Source: Alphaproteobacteria bacterium (lineage in GTDB: Bacteria; Pseudomonadota; Alphaproteobacteria; SMXP01). From it: DNA of 10,337 nucleotides. A program made the position numbers and the translations under genes. Of the stretch, positions 1 through 6,067 are shown in pieces. The stretch is taken from assembly GCA_021774995.1 (NCBI GenBank), contig JAJFIM010000483.1:1-10337 (forward strand), in the 5' to 3' direction. Positions within the stretch are counted from its first letter, which is position 1. Each line of letters starts with the position of its first letter. The notes under the pieces were generated by a model, which was given only the letters and a program-made list of their open reading frames with translations, did no database searches and was not told where the DNA came from.

Positions 1-78
1 GGGGGAAATGGCGATAATCGCGTCAAAACCCTGGTCCGGCATCGCAGGGATGAGGCGTGAGAGGACGTCCCGATTCAT
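1..78 (-). CDS. M24-family (Xaa-Pro peptidase/creatinase-like) protein, N-terminus only
   Basis: Only the first 26 codons are in the window. They start at the ATG on the minus strand at 78 and stay open to base 1. The peptide begins MNRDVLSRLIPAMPDQGFDA and continues into I-I-A-I-S-P. This pattern, a short amphipathic start followed by a hydrophobic strand ending in S-P, is the usual beginning of the N-terminal creatinase domain in M24 proteins, where the next residues are normally E-N-(V/I)-x-Y. Family members include Xaa-Pro dipeptidases, creatinase and ectoine hydrolase; the metal-binding catalytic domain lies outside the window. A sigma70-like promoter and the shared operator sit just upstream (127-156), so the gene probably belongs to the same regulon as its neighbours. 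The family call rests on few residues and is tentative. Confidence 0.5.
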   Translation of the reverse strand, partial: MNRDVLSRLIPAMPDQGFDAIIAISP

Positions 79-126
79 AGATTTAGTCTTTCTTCAAAAA
101 TACCGGATTTTAAGCAATTCTACCAT

Positions 127-143
127 GATCATAAATTGTGATC
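127..143. promoter_or_regulatory. Shared operator copy A (GATCATAAATTGTGATC)
   Basis: This 17-bp inverted repeat has 5-bp arms GATCA/TGATC, extended by one more pair (T126, A144). Aligned without gaps, it matches the copies at 5956-5972 and 9339-9355 at the first five bases and the last seven (TGTGATC). It lies in the 153-bp gap between the M24 gene and the end of the five-gene operon, over the predicted -10 box. The size and symmetry suit a dimeric helix-turn-helix repressor such as a GntR-family (FadR-type) protein; the regulator family is inferred, not seen. Confidence 0.7.
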
Positions 144-156
144 ACAGGTATCGCAA
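128..156 (-). promoter_or_regulatory. Predicted sigma70-type promoter for the left-edge M24 gene
   Basis: On the minus strand TTGCGA (151-156) and TATGAT (128-133) are separated by exactly 17 bp and lie about 50 bp before the ATG at 78. The shared inverted repeat at 127-143 covers the -10 box and half of the spacer. A protein bound there would block polymerase, so repression is the simplest reading. This is a prediction from box match and spacing only. Confidence 0.45.
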
Positions 157-231
157 GCCCTTTATCACGCCGCTCATCTGCGCCGGACAGGGGCCGCGCC
201 GCAGCCAACTTCTTCAAAAGACATGGGAAAC

Positions 232-1428
232 TCAGACTGTGCGCGGCGCTGAGACCATACCGCGATGGATCGCCGCCCGCGCCTGGGGCCTTTGGGCAAT
301 GGCGGCTTCAAAATTCTTTTCCCTCACCAGCGTCAGATCGGCGCCGTCGCCAATCTCAACGCCAGTTCGACCATCGCACACGCCGCCAAGCAGCAGCTTT
401 GAATCATCAATATGCCCGGCGCCAGCCATCAATTGCGCAATGTCCAGAAGATCCGCATTGCCGTAAGGATAAAACGCATCCTGGACGTTATCGCTGGCAA
501 AGCGCAGCGCGGCGCCCGCCTGGGCCAATTCAAGAACAGAGGTCAGCCCGCGTCTTATGGGCGTTCCGGCCCCCCGGTCCTGCAAATAGAGATTGGTTGT
601 CGGCAGCGCGATCACGGTGATCCCGGCGCGCACTATTCCCTCTATCACGGATTTGCGCGCCTCCGCACCCAGAGCCGAAATGGCGCAGCCATGGGACAAC
701 GTCACGCGTCCCTCTAACCGCCTTTCAAGAACAGCCGCCGCCAGAGCGCCGCTGGAAGAATGATCCGGGTCAAGATGTTCATCCAGATGAAAATCAACCG
801 GCGCGTCCAATTCCACAGCCAGATCCAGCAGCGCGGCAATGGATGCCGCGGAATCGGGATAATAGGCGGGAACGGCGCCCAGATGCGTGGCGCCGAGCTT
901 CATCGCTGCGCGCAAAATGTCTCGCGCCTCCGCGTCGACCGGATCGTGAAGGGAGGACGCAAAGGCGACTATTTCAATGTCCATGCGGTCCATGACCGCG
1001 CCCCGCGCCTCAAGCGTCCCGTTCAACGCTTTGAAACCGGAAGAGGGATCGAGATCGGCGTGGGTTCTCAACCGCGTGGTTCCCTTGGCCAGCGCCTGTT
1101 CAAACAGCATGAGAGCGTGACGCCCATAACGCGCTTCATCATAAGATTGAAAAATCTTTCGCGTTATTTCAACCGCGTGAGTTAAAGATTGAGGACGCTC
1201 ACCCCCCACGGTGAATGCTCTGTTGGCGTGAACATGCAGATCAGCCAATGCGGGCAGGCAAAGCCATGCGGGCTTTTTGCCGGGCCGGGCCTGAATGTCC
1301 GCAATGCGTTCTTTATCGAGCGTCAGATCGAACGCGCCGGAGCGAAACGGCAATCCGACGGACGACAAAATCAGGCGCCCGCCTTCATCATGATGAATGG
1401 GCGGGTTTATTGGGGCCGCGTCAGGCAT
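232..1428 (-). CDS. Cytosine-deaminase-type (CodA-like) amidohydrolase, substrate unknown
   Basis: A 398-residue cytosolic metal-dependent hydrolase of the amidohydrolase superfamily, slightly shorter than E. coli cytosine deaminase. The metal and catalytic pattern is intact: HVH at 65-67, HADLD at 123-127, HLDE at 214-217, SH at 245-246 and SDN at 312-314, followed by the subfamily signature YPYGNADLLD. His214, Glu217, His246 and Asp313 fall on the same residue numbers as in E. coli CodA. The stretch matching the CodA loop with the substrate-contacting glutamine (FPQ) reads FAS here (156-158), so cytosine itself is unlikely; a creatinine-, hydantoin- or other ring-directed deaminase or hydrolase is possible. 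It is the last gene of the operon. Its ATG lies inside the end of the preceding gene (22-nt overlap) with only a weak GGACG-like ribosome site, suggesting translational coupling. The chosen start is the first ATG and leaves a full N-terminal beta domain. Confidence 0.85.
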   Translation of the reverse strand: MPDAAPINPPIHHDEGGRLILSSVGLPFRSGAFDLTLDKERIADIQARPGKKPAWLCLPALADLHVHANRAFTVGGERPQSLTHAVEITRKIFQSYDEARYGRHALMLFEQALAKGTTRLRTHADLDPSSGFKALNGTLEARGAVMDRMDIEIVAFASSLHDPVDAEARDILRAAMKLGATHLGAVPAYYPDSAASIAALLDLAVELDAPVDFHLDEHLDPDHSSSGALAAAVLERRLEGRVTLSHGCAISALGAEARKSVIEGIVRAGITVIALPTTNLYLQDRGAGTPIRRGLTSVLELAQAGAALRFASDNVQDAFYPYGNADLLDIAQLMAGAGHIDDSKLLLGGVCDGRTGVEIGDGADLTLVREKNFEAAIAQRPQARAAIHRGMVSAPRTV

Positions 1429-2753
1429 CGACCGCGTCCAAACGCGCTTTCATCCACGTCGCCATTCTCATAGACCACGCGGCCATTCGAAATCGTCATA
1501 ATGGGCCAGCCTTTGAGCTTCATCCCTTCGTAAATGCACGTTCCATGTCCCTCATGCCGCACAACCCGTTCTTCATCCAGGTCCACAAGCACGATATCAG
1601 CATCCGTCCCAGGCTCCAATGACCCTTTTTGCGGCGCAAGGCCAAAGCGCTTTGCGGGACCATAAGAATTGACCGTCGATAATTGCTGGAGGGTCAGTCC
1701 TCGATTGTGGACGCCATGGGTGATCAGAAGCGGCAACTCCCAGGGAAAGGAGACGGCGCCTGGAAATTCAGTCCACAGATCTTCGCCTTTCTTAGGCTTG
1801 AAAGGAACATGGTCGCTGCCCAAAGAGCCTATTTTGTCGCTGAGCATGCCGCGCCACAACCATTCTTTTTGTTCTTCATCGCGCAAAGGCGGCGAGATTT
1901 TCGCCGTCATGTCGAGATCCTTATCATAGGCCGTGCGCGTCAGGTAATGCGGGCAGGTTTCCACCGTGACGTCCATGCCGCGGGCGCGGGCCTCCGCCGC
2001 CAAATCCGGCCCGGCGCCCACCGACGTGTGCACCAGATAAAGCGGGCACGCCGTTTTCTCCGCCAGGAAAATCATGCGCTTGATGGTCTCAACCTCGCAA
2101 AAAGCAGGCCGCGATTCCGTATAGGCGGCCAGATCCTGCCGCCCCGTTTCGACCATCTCTTTTTTTAACCACGAAGCGATGGCGGTGTTTTCGCAATGAA
2201 CCGACACCACCCCGCGGGGAAGTTTGGAGACTTTGAGCATCGTGGCGTAGACCCATCCGTCCGTCGCCGGAACGATGCCGATGGGATTAACGGGCTCATA
2301 GCCAAAATAGAGTTTGAAGGACTGAACGCCCGTCTCCTCGACGATCTTCGGGATCTCATGGATATGCTCTTCTCTTTGGATGCCGAAGTGAAACCCAAAA
2401 TCGATGCAGGCGTTCGCTTCGCCAAGAGCGCGCCGCTCCTTGTAAAAGGGAATGTAAGACGGCTCCAAATTGCGGATGTAAAGCAGCACGCTCGTCAATC
2501 CGCCGCGCGCCGCCTGCGCCGTCTCGCTGCGCATGTCTTCGTCAAAGGGGTAGGCCACGCCCAAATGGCAATGCGGATCGATCACGCCGGGCATCAGGCA
2601 CCTTCCCTCCGCATCTATCACGCGGGACGCTTCGGGCAGCGCTTCATTAGCGCCCTCGGCGACAATTTTTCCCTCGTGAACCGCAATCCCGCCTTGAAAT
2701 TCACCGCGATGGTCCGCCACGCGGGCGTTCCGGATCACCAAATCTACTTTCAC
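1407..2753 (-). CDS. Hydantoinase/dihydropyrimidinase-family cyclic amidohydrolase
   Basis: A 448-residue protein of the D-hydantoinase / dihydropyrimidinase / allantoinase group, which opens cyclic amides or ureides hydrolytically with two metals bridged by a carboxylated lysine. All ligands are visible from the GTG start: HCH at 61-63 in GVIDPHCHLG, Lys147 in SFKLYFGYE, His186 in SVHCEN, His242 in LVHTSVG and Asp314 in GSDHVPF. The family C-terminus (KLKGWPIMTISNGRVVYENG) is complete. An ATG 35 codons upstream is in frame, but GTG at 2753 is preferred because AGAGGAGA lies 7 nt before it, the N-terminal strand KVDLVIRNARV starts there, and it overlaps the preceding stop as GTGA. The divergent substrate-loop sequence does not let me choose between hydantoin, dihydropyrimidine, allantoin and a new ring. 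It precedes the CodA-like gene, suggesting consecutive ring chemistry. Confidence 0.88.
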   Translation of the reverse strand: MKVDLVIRNARVADHRGEFQGGIAVHEGKIVAEGANEALPEASRVIDAEGRCLMPGVIDPHCHLGVAYPFDEDMRSETAQAARGGLTSVLLYIRNLEPSYIPFYKERRALGEANACIDFGFHFGIQREEHIHEIPKIVEETGVQSFKLYFGYEPVNPIGIVPATDGWVYATMLKVSKLPRGVVSVHCENTAIASWLKKEMVETGRQDLAAYTESRPAFCEVETIKRMIFLAEKTACPLYLVHTSVGAGPDLAAEARARGMDVTVETCPHYLTRTAYDKDLDMTAKISPPLRDEEQKEWLWRGMLSDKIGSLGSDHVPFKPKKGEDLWTEFPGAVSFPWELPLLITHGVHNRGLTLQQLSTVNSYGPAKRFGLAPQKGSLEPGTDADIVLVDLDEERVVRHEGHGTCIYEGMKLKGWPIMTISNGRVVYENGDVDESAFGRGRCLTRPQ

Positions 2754-3661
2754 GTTGCTGTCTCCTCTGAACGAATGCGCGCGATAATTTTCCGAATGCC
2801 GCTCCATTGGCTTGCCCCGACCGTAACAGGCGCGCGGCGGCCAAGAGCGCGCGCCCACACCGCCTTTCGGCCCGTTGAACGCGCATAGTCAAGATCGACA
2901 CCGCCCGGCGGCGCGGACAGATCAACCACCAGAGCGGTTTGCGGCAGGCGGTCAATCACTTTTCTATCTACAATGGGCGCAGGAACGGTCGAGAGCAGAA
3001 TGTCAAAATGCGGCGCCGTTTGCGCCAGGTCTTGCGTCGAAATTCCGCCCGCACCCATCGTATAGGCCATGGCCCGCTGCACGCGATTGCGCGCCGCAAC
3101 GGTGACCCGGCCCCCAAGAGCGATCAAGGTCCGCGTCAAAACGGTACCGATATTGCCCTGCCCGACCACGCAGATGGACGCGTTATGAATTGTTATGGAC
3201 GTGTTTTCGATGATCACTTTGAGCGCAGCCTCGACGATGGCCGGCGCCCGCAGCAGCATCAACTCCTGATCGGATTCATATTCGCAAATTTGAATGTCAA
3301 GACCTGCCGCGGCTTGGCGCAATCCATCATCCGCCGTTCCCATAACGATATGGGCGCGCGGGGCCATAACGGAGAGTAATTCCCGGTGCGGAATAATTTT
3401 CTCCGTGCCGAATATGCTGCCATCCATGGCCATGCCGGGAATCGGGAAAAGGGCGATCCGCGCCTTCGACAAGGCGTCCGCCGCGCTTTGCGCTCGGGCG
3501 ACGCCCTCAATGCCCGCTTCGGGCCAGGGAAACCCAAAGCCGCGCACCTGCGCGCCTGTGCGCGCCGCAAGACGGGCGATCTCCTGCTCGCGCTCATCCC
3601 CCCCGACCACCGCGAGGGTCAGGTCCGGCCAGCGCTCCAGAGCCTCTTGCGCTTCACTCAT
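2750..3661 (-). CDS. Dipicolinate synthase subunit A (DpaA/SpoVFA) homologue
   Basis: A 303-residue NAD(P)-binding protein resembling subunit A of dipicolinate synthase, which in Bacillus works with subunit B in converting a dihydrodipicolinate-pathway intermediate to dipicolinic acid. The N-terminal domain begins LAVVGGDEREQEIARLA (16-32), matching the VIGGDxRQLE start of the family. A central YESDQELMLLRAPAIVEAAL segment leads into a Rossmann fold with GQGNIG at 167-172. Near the C-terminus DLSAPPGGVDLDYA (247-260) corresponds to the DLASRPGGTDFKYA-type motif, followed by an APVT segment like the family's end. No subunit B gene is in the window. A good AAAGGG ribosome site precedes the ATG, and the start overlaps the preceding stop by 8 nt. 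Function in this setting is open: an imine or cyclic dihydropyridine/pyrroline oxidoreductase is plausible. The family call is by eye but matches along the whole length. Confidence 0.8.
   Translation of the reverse strand: MSEAQEALERWPDLTLAVVGGDEREQEIARLAARTGAQVRGFGFPWPEAGIEGVARAQSAADALSKARIALFPIPGMAMDGSIFGTEKIIPHRELLSVMAPRAHIVMGTADDGLRQAAAGLDIQICEYESDQELMLLRAPAIVEAALKVIIENTSITIHNASICVVGQGNIGTVLTRTLIALGGRVTVAARNRVQRAMAYTMGAGGISTQDLAQTAPHFDILLSTVPAPIVDRKVIDRLPQTALVVDLSAPPGGVDLDYARSTGRKAVWARALGRRAPVTVGASQWSGIRKIIARIRSEETAT
2761..2768 (-). promoter_or_regulatory. Strong ribosome binding site fixing a GTG start
   Basis: AGAGGAGA on the minus strand sits 7 nt upstream of GTG at 2753-2751. It lies inside the last codons of the preceding gene, and the GTG overlaps that gene's TGA in the tetranucleotide GTGA. 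It is the best Shine-Dalgarno match in the operon and argues against the longer ATG-initiated reading that would begin at 2858. Confidence 0.8.
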
Positions 3662-4748
3662 GGGACAACCCTTTCACTTTCGCCATCAATTTTTCTTTCG
3701 TCATGTTTTCAATACCCATTGCGCCGGCCGACCGCCCTTCTTTGGGGGCCGATTGTCCAAGCAAATGCGTGCAAAGGGTCATCAGGGAATGCGCCACCGG
3801 CGTCTCCACCCCGGCAATATCGGCGAACGCCAGGAACGGCTTTAGTCCATACCAGAAATCTTCCAGATAGTAACGATGCGTAAGACCATCAGGGGCTGAA
3901 ATATTTTTGTTGGCTTCGCCTGCGCGAATGGCGGCGGCCAGACCGGCTTTGGGATCGGCTGAGGCCTCTATCGTTCCAATAGCAATCATCTCGTGAAAGA
4001 GGGACGGCAGATCGTGACCAAAGGCGCGGCCGACCCGGCGCCGCTCATCGTCCAAGTGCTGCATCACGCGCGCGACGCCGTCCGTCAGCCCCTCGACATA
4101 AAACGTAAAATCACCGCCGGTTGCCTCGATCCACGCCGCCCCCAAAAGCGCGCCGGGCGCATGCAGGACCATATTGACATTCGAAAGGCCGGTTGCCAGC
4201 ACGTCCGGAACCGGATCGGCGCACGCATAGAGTTCCGACGCCAGTGAAGCGGCCTGCGCGCCGCCGGGAAGCGCGGCCAGCCGCACCGTCTTGGCGCGCC
4301 CTGACGTAAACACGCAATCAGGCTCGCGTTTGCGCGCCACATAAGTCAGCGTTGAAAATTCAGCGATAGACGGGATCGCCAGTCCTCGCCCGGCAAACAC
4401 TTCGGCAAATTCAAACGCGCCGCCCGTATGACCGGGATTAAGGAGCACCGGAATGGGCGCGCAGTTGATGTCGATCAGCGCTTTTGCCGCGGCGCCATGC
4501 GCCAGAGTGGGAAGGCAAACAAGAATCAAATCGGCGCCGTCAACACTCGCCGCCAGATCTTCAGATATCATCGGTATTTTTATAAAGCCCTCGCCCAAAA
4601 CGCCTGTGTAGCGAATACCCCCGCGCTTTGCGAAAGCCTCTAACGCCTTAGGCGAGCGATTCCAGAGTCGGACCTCATGACCTTGCGCTGTCAGTTCAAC
4701 GCAAGCCGACGCCCCTCCGGCGCCGGCGCCAAGGACGGCGACTTTCAT
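3654..4748 (-). CDS. Opine (octopine/nopaline) dehydrogenase family protein
   Basis: A 364-residue NAD(P)-dependent oxidoreductase of the octopine/nopaline dehydrogenase family, whose members reductively condense an amino acid with a 2-oxo acid or run the reverse oxidation. The N-terminus has the Rossmann motif GAGAGG (7-12) with the second strand ending in an Asn (EVRLWN). The C-terminal helical domain carries the expected His in VNMVLHAPGALLGA (His196), FYVEG (216-220), and the Asp in HRYYLEDFWYGL (Asp297), which correspond to the catalytic His and Asp of characterised members. Length is normal and nothing is broken. The start ATG overlaps the preceding stop as ATGA, and its end overlaps the DpaA-like gene by 8 nt, so the three are translationally linked. 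Inside a presumably catabolic operon, oxidative cleavage of a secondary amine is more likely than opine synthesis, but the sequence does not decide this. Confidence 0.85.
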   Translation of the reverse strand: MKVAVLGAGAGGASACVELTAQGHEVRLWNRSPKALEAFAKRGGIRYTGVLGEGFIKIPMISEDLAASVDGADLILVCLPTLAHGAAAKALIDINCAPIPVLLNPGHTGGAFEFAEVFAGRGLAIPSIAEFSTLTYVARKREPDCVFTSGRAKTVRLAALPGGAQAASLASELYACADPVPDVLATGLSNVNMVLHAPGALLGAAWIEATGGDFTFYVEGLTDGVARVMQHLDDERRRVGRAFGHDLPSLFHEMIAIGTIEASADPKAGLAAAIRAGEANKNISAPDGLTHRYYLEDFWYGLKPFLAFADIAGVETPVAHSLMTLCTHLLGQSAPKEGRSAGAMGIENMTKEKLMAKVKGLSHE

Positions 4749-5902
4749 GACACAGCGTATTTCTTGATTTTGTCCATGTCCACCTCTACGCCCAAACCCG
4801 GACCCTCAGGGACAAGAACCGCGCCATCTTCAAAAGCAAAAGGCTCAGTCACCACATCGTCGAGATAATAAGTTCCGGCGATTGAGGGACCGGCGGCGCC
4901 TTCCGGTTTCGACACGGGGGCCACGCTCGGCAGCGTGGCGATCCGCGTCGCCGCGCCAAGATGAAGATTGGCCGCATTGCCAATGCCAAGTTCAATCGAT
5001 CCGCCGATATCGCAGTAGAGGCCAAGCGCTTCGGCCAGATCCGCTTGTTGCTTGGCGCGGTACAGCCCGCCCGGCTTGGTCACATAGCAGGAGAAACAAG
5101 CGGCGGCGTTGTGTTCAACCAATTCCAGTATGTCGTGCGCGGTCCAAGCGGATTCATCCGCCATCACGGGGCTGTCGATCCGCTCAGCGACGCGCGCCAA
5201 ATCTCGCGCGCCCATAACCGGTTGTTCGCAGAGCAGAATGCCATATTCCTCCTGCGCGCGCGTCACCCGGATCGCTTCCCAGATATCGCTGTAGCCTTCA
5301 TTCCCGTCAACGCGAATTTTGATGTCGTCGCCCAATCGTTCGCGTAATTGACGCACCACGTCTACATCGCGCGACGGGTCGAGACCGGTCTTGCATTTGA
5401 TCGTTTTCGCGCCCTCATGAACGGCTTCGACGGCTTCTTCGACGCATTTTTCAACCGGCATGATGCCGAGCGAATGCGCCACTTCAATCCTGTCGCGAAA
5501 CTGTCCGCCCAGCAATGTGTACACGGGCACGCCCGCCGCCTTGCCCGCAATGTCGTAGCACGCCATATCGATGGCGGCCTTTGCGTAAGGGTGTCCCTTG
5601 GCGGCCTTGTCCATGCGGGCGTGCAGCACCGCCATCTCCCGCGGGTCCGCCCCGGTTATGGCGTCAAGAAGGTGATCTTCAATCAGGTGCCGGACCGTTT
5701 GCGGCGATTCCCCGTAATAGCGCATGTGAGACCCGCCCCAGGTCATCCCCGCCGGCGCTTCGCCCCAACCGCTGACGCCTTCATCCGTATCCACCCGCAC
5801 CAGAGCATGAAAACCAATGGCCGCCGTCATTTTGCTGGCCCATGTATGGTGCCGCCGATTGGGCAACGCCACCAAAAATATTTTGCACCCAGTGATTTTC
5901 AT
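4745..5902 (-). CDS. Mandelate racemase / muconate lactonizing enzyme (enolase superfamily)
   Basis: A 385-residue enolase-superfamily enzyme, which abstracts a proton next to a carboxylate and gives racemisation, epimerisation, cycloisomerisation or dehydration. After the capping domain (about 1-125, with GWGEAPAG at 46-53), the barrel shows the muconate-lactonizing subgroup pattern: KCK at 169-171, Asp199 in RVDGNEGYS, Glu226 in LCEQP, Asp249 in MADES and Lys276 in VTKPGG. Two facing lysines and three acidic metal ligands are thus intact, as expected for two-base 1,1-proton-transfer or syn-elimination chemistry. An upstream ATG would add 29 residues reading through the operator; ATG 5902 is chosen because GGAG lies at 5908-5911 and family homology (MKITGCKIFLV) begins there. 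It is the first gene of the five-gene operon. Possible roles include amino-acid-derivative or N-acyl racemase; the substrate is not readable. Confidence 0.87.
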   Translation of the reverse strand: MKITGCKIFLVALPNRRHHTWASKMTAAIGFHALVRVDTDEGVSGWGEAPAGMTWGGSHMRYYGESPQTVRHLIEDHLLDAITGADPREMAVLHARMDKAAKGHPYAKAAIDMACYDIAGKAAGVPVYTLLGGQFRDRIEVAHSLGIMPVEKCVEEAVEAVHEGAKTIKCKTGLDPSRDVDVVRQLRERLGDDIKIRVDGNEGYSDIWEAIRVTRAQEEYGILLCEQPVMGARDLARVAERIDSPVMADESAWTAHDILELVEHNAAACFSCYVTKPGGLYRAKQQADLAEALGLYCDIGGSIELGIGNAANLHLGAATRIATLPSVAPVSKPEGAAGPSIAGTYYLDDVVTEPFAFEDGAVLVPEGPGLGVEVDMDKIKKYAVS

Positions 5903-5945
5903 GGCGACTCCACGGTCTTGTTCGATGGCGATTGGAATGATAATG

Positions 5946-5974
5946 ATCGTATTAAGATCACAGTATGTGATCAA
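5946..5974 (-). promoter_or_regulatory. Predicted promoter of the five-gene operon
   Basis: On the minus strand TTGATC (5969-5974) and TACGAT (5946-5951) are 17 bp apart, each matching four of six consensus bases, about 45 bp before the ATG at 5902. The -35 box is formed by one arm of the shared inverted repeat and the rest of the repeat fills the spacer, so bound repressor would exclude polymerase. No better pair was found in the gap. Confidence 0.38.
5956..5972. promoter_or_regulatory. Shared operator copy B (GATCACAGTATGTGATC)
   Basis: This is a perfect 7-bp inverted repeat (GATCACA/TGTGATC) around a 3-bp centre, in the 165-bp gap between the divergent enolase-superfamily and CobW genes. 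It matches the copies at 127-143 and 9339-9355 without gaps. From this position it could control both directions. A second, less regular repeat, TGATC-N7-GATCA at 5944-5960, overlaps its left side and could be an extra half-site. Confidence 0.75.
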
Positions 5975-6067
5975 AACATGACTCGTCAATTTTTATTTTG
6001 CGCATACCGCTTTAAGCCCTCATTTTAACCATGGTGAACCCACCCCCTTTTGGATGAGATCTCTTCA

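Noticed and set aside
127..146. CRP-like site because of TGTGATCACA at 137-146
   Set aside because: CRP sites read TGTGA-N6-TCACA. Here the halves are adjacent, and in the other two copies the order is inverted (TCAC before TGTGA), so the 17-bp repeat explains the pattern better.
178..204. Possible terminator stem CTGCG/CGCAG after the five-gene operon
   Set aside because: Only five base pairs with a long irregular loop and no T-run on the minus strand; not a credible intrinsic terminator.
1384..1397. Perfect 14-bp palindrome TTCATCATGATGAA
   Set aside because: It lies within the coding start of the CodA-like gene and reads as codons for a His-His-Asp-Glu run; no second copy or promoter is nearby.
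2196..2888. Long plus-strand open frame (230 codons) opposite the hydantoinase and DpaA-like genes
   Set aside because: It is antisense to two genes with intact family motifs, has no recognisable domain, and is the kind of shadow frame common in GC-rich DNA.
3294..3883. Overlapping plus-strand frames opposite the DpaA-like and opine-dehydrogenase-like genes
   Set aside because: Two different frames are open over the same stretch, as expected from composition; neither resembles a protein family.
5348..6028. Plus-strand open frame of 226 codons opposite the enolase-superfamily gene, extending through the operator
   Set aside because: It runs antisense to a conserved gene and across promoter sequence; the translation shows no family features.
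6031..6057. Eight-codon mini-ORF (ATG to TGA) just before the CobW gene
   Set aside because: No ribosome binding site, no regulatory codon run and no attenuator structure after it; most likely chance.
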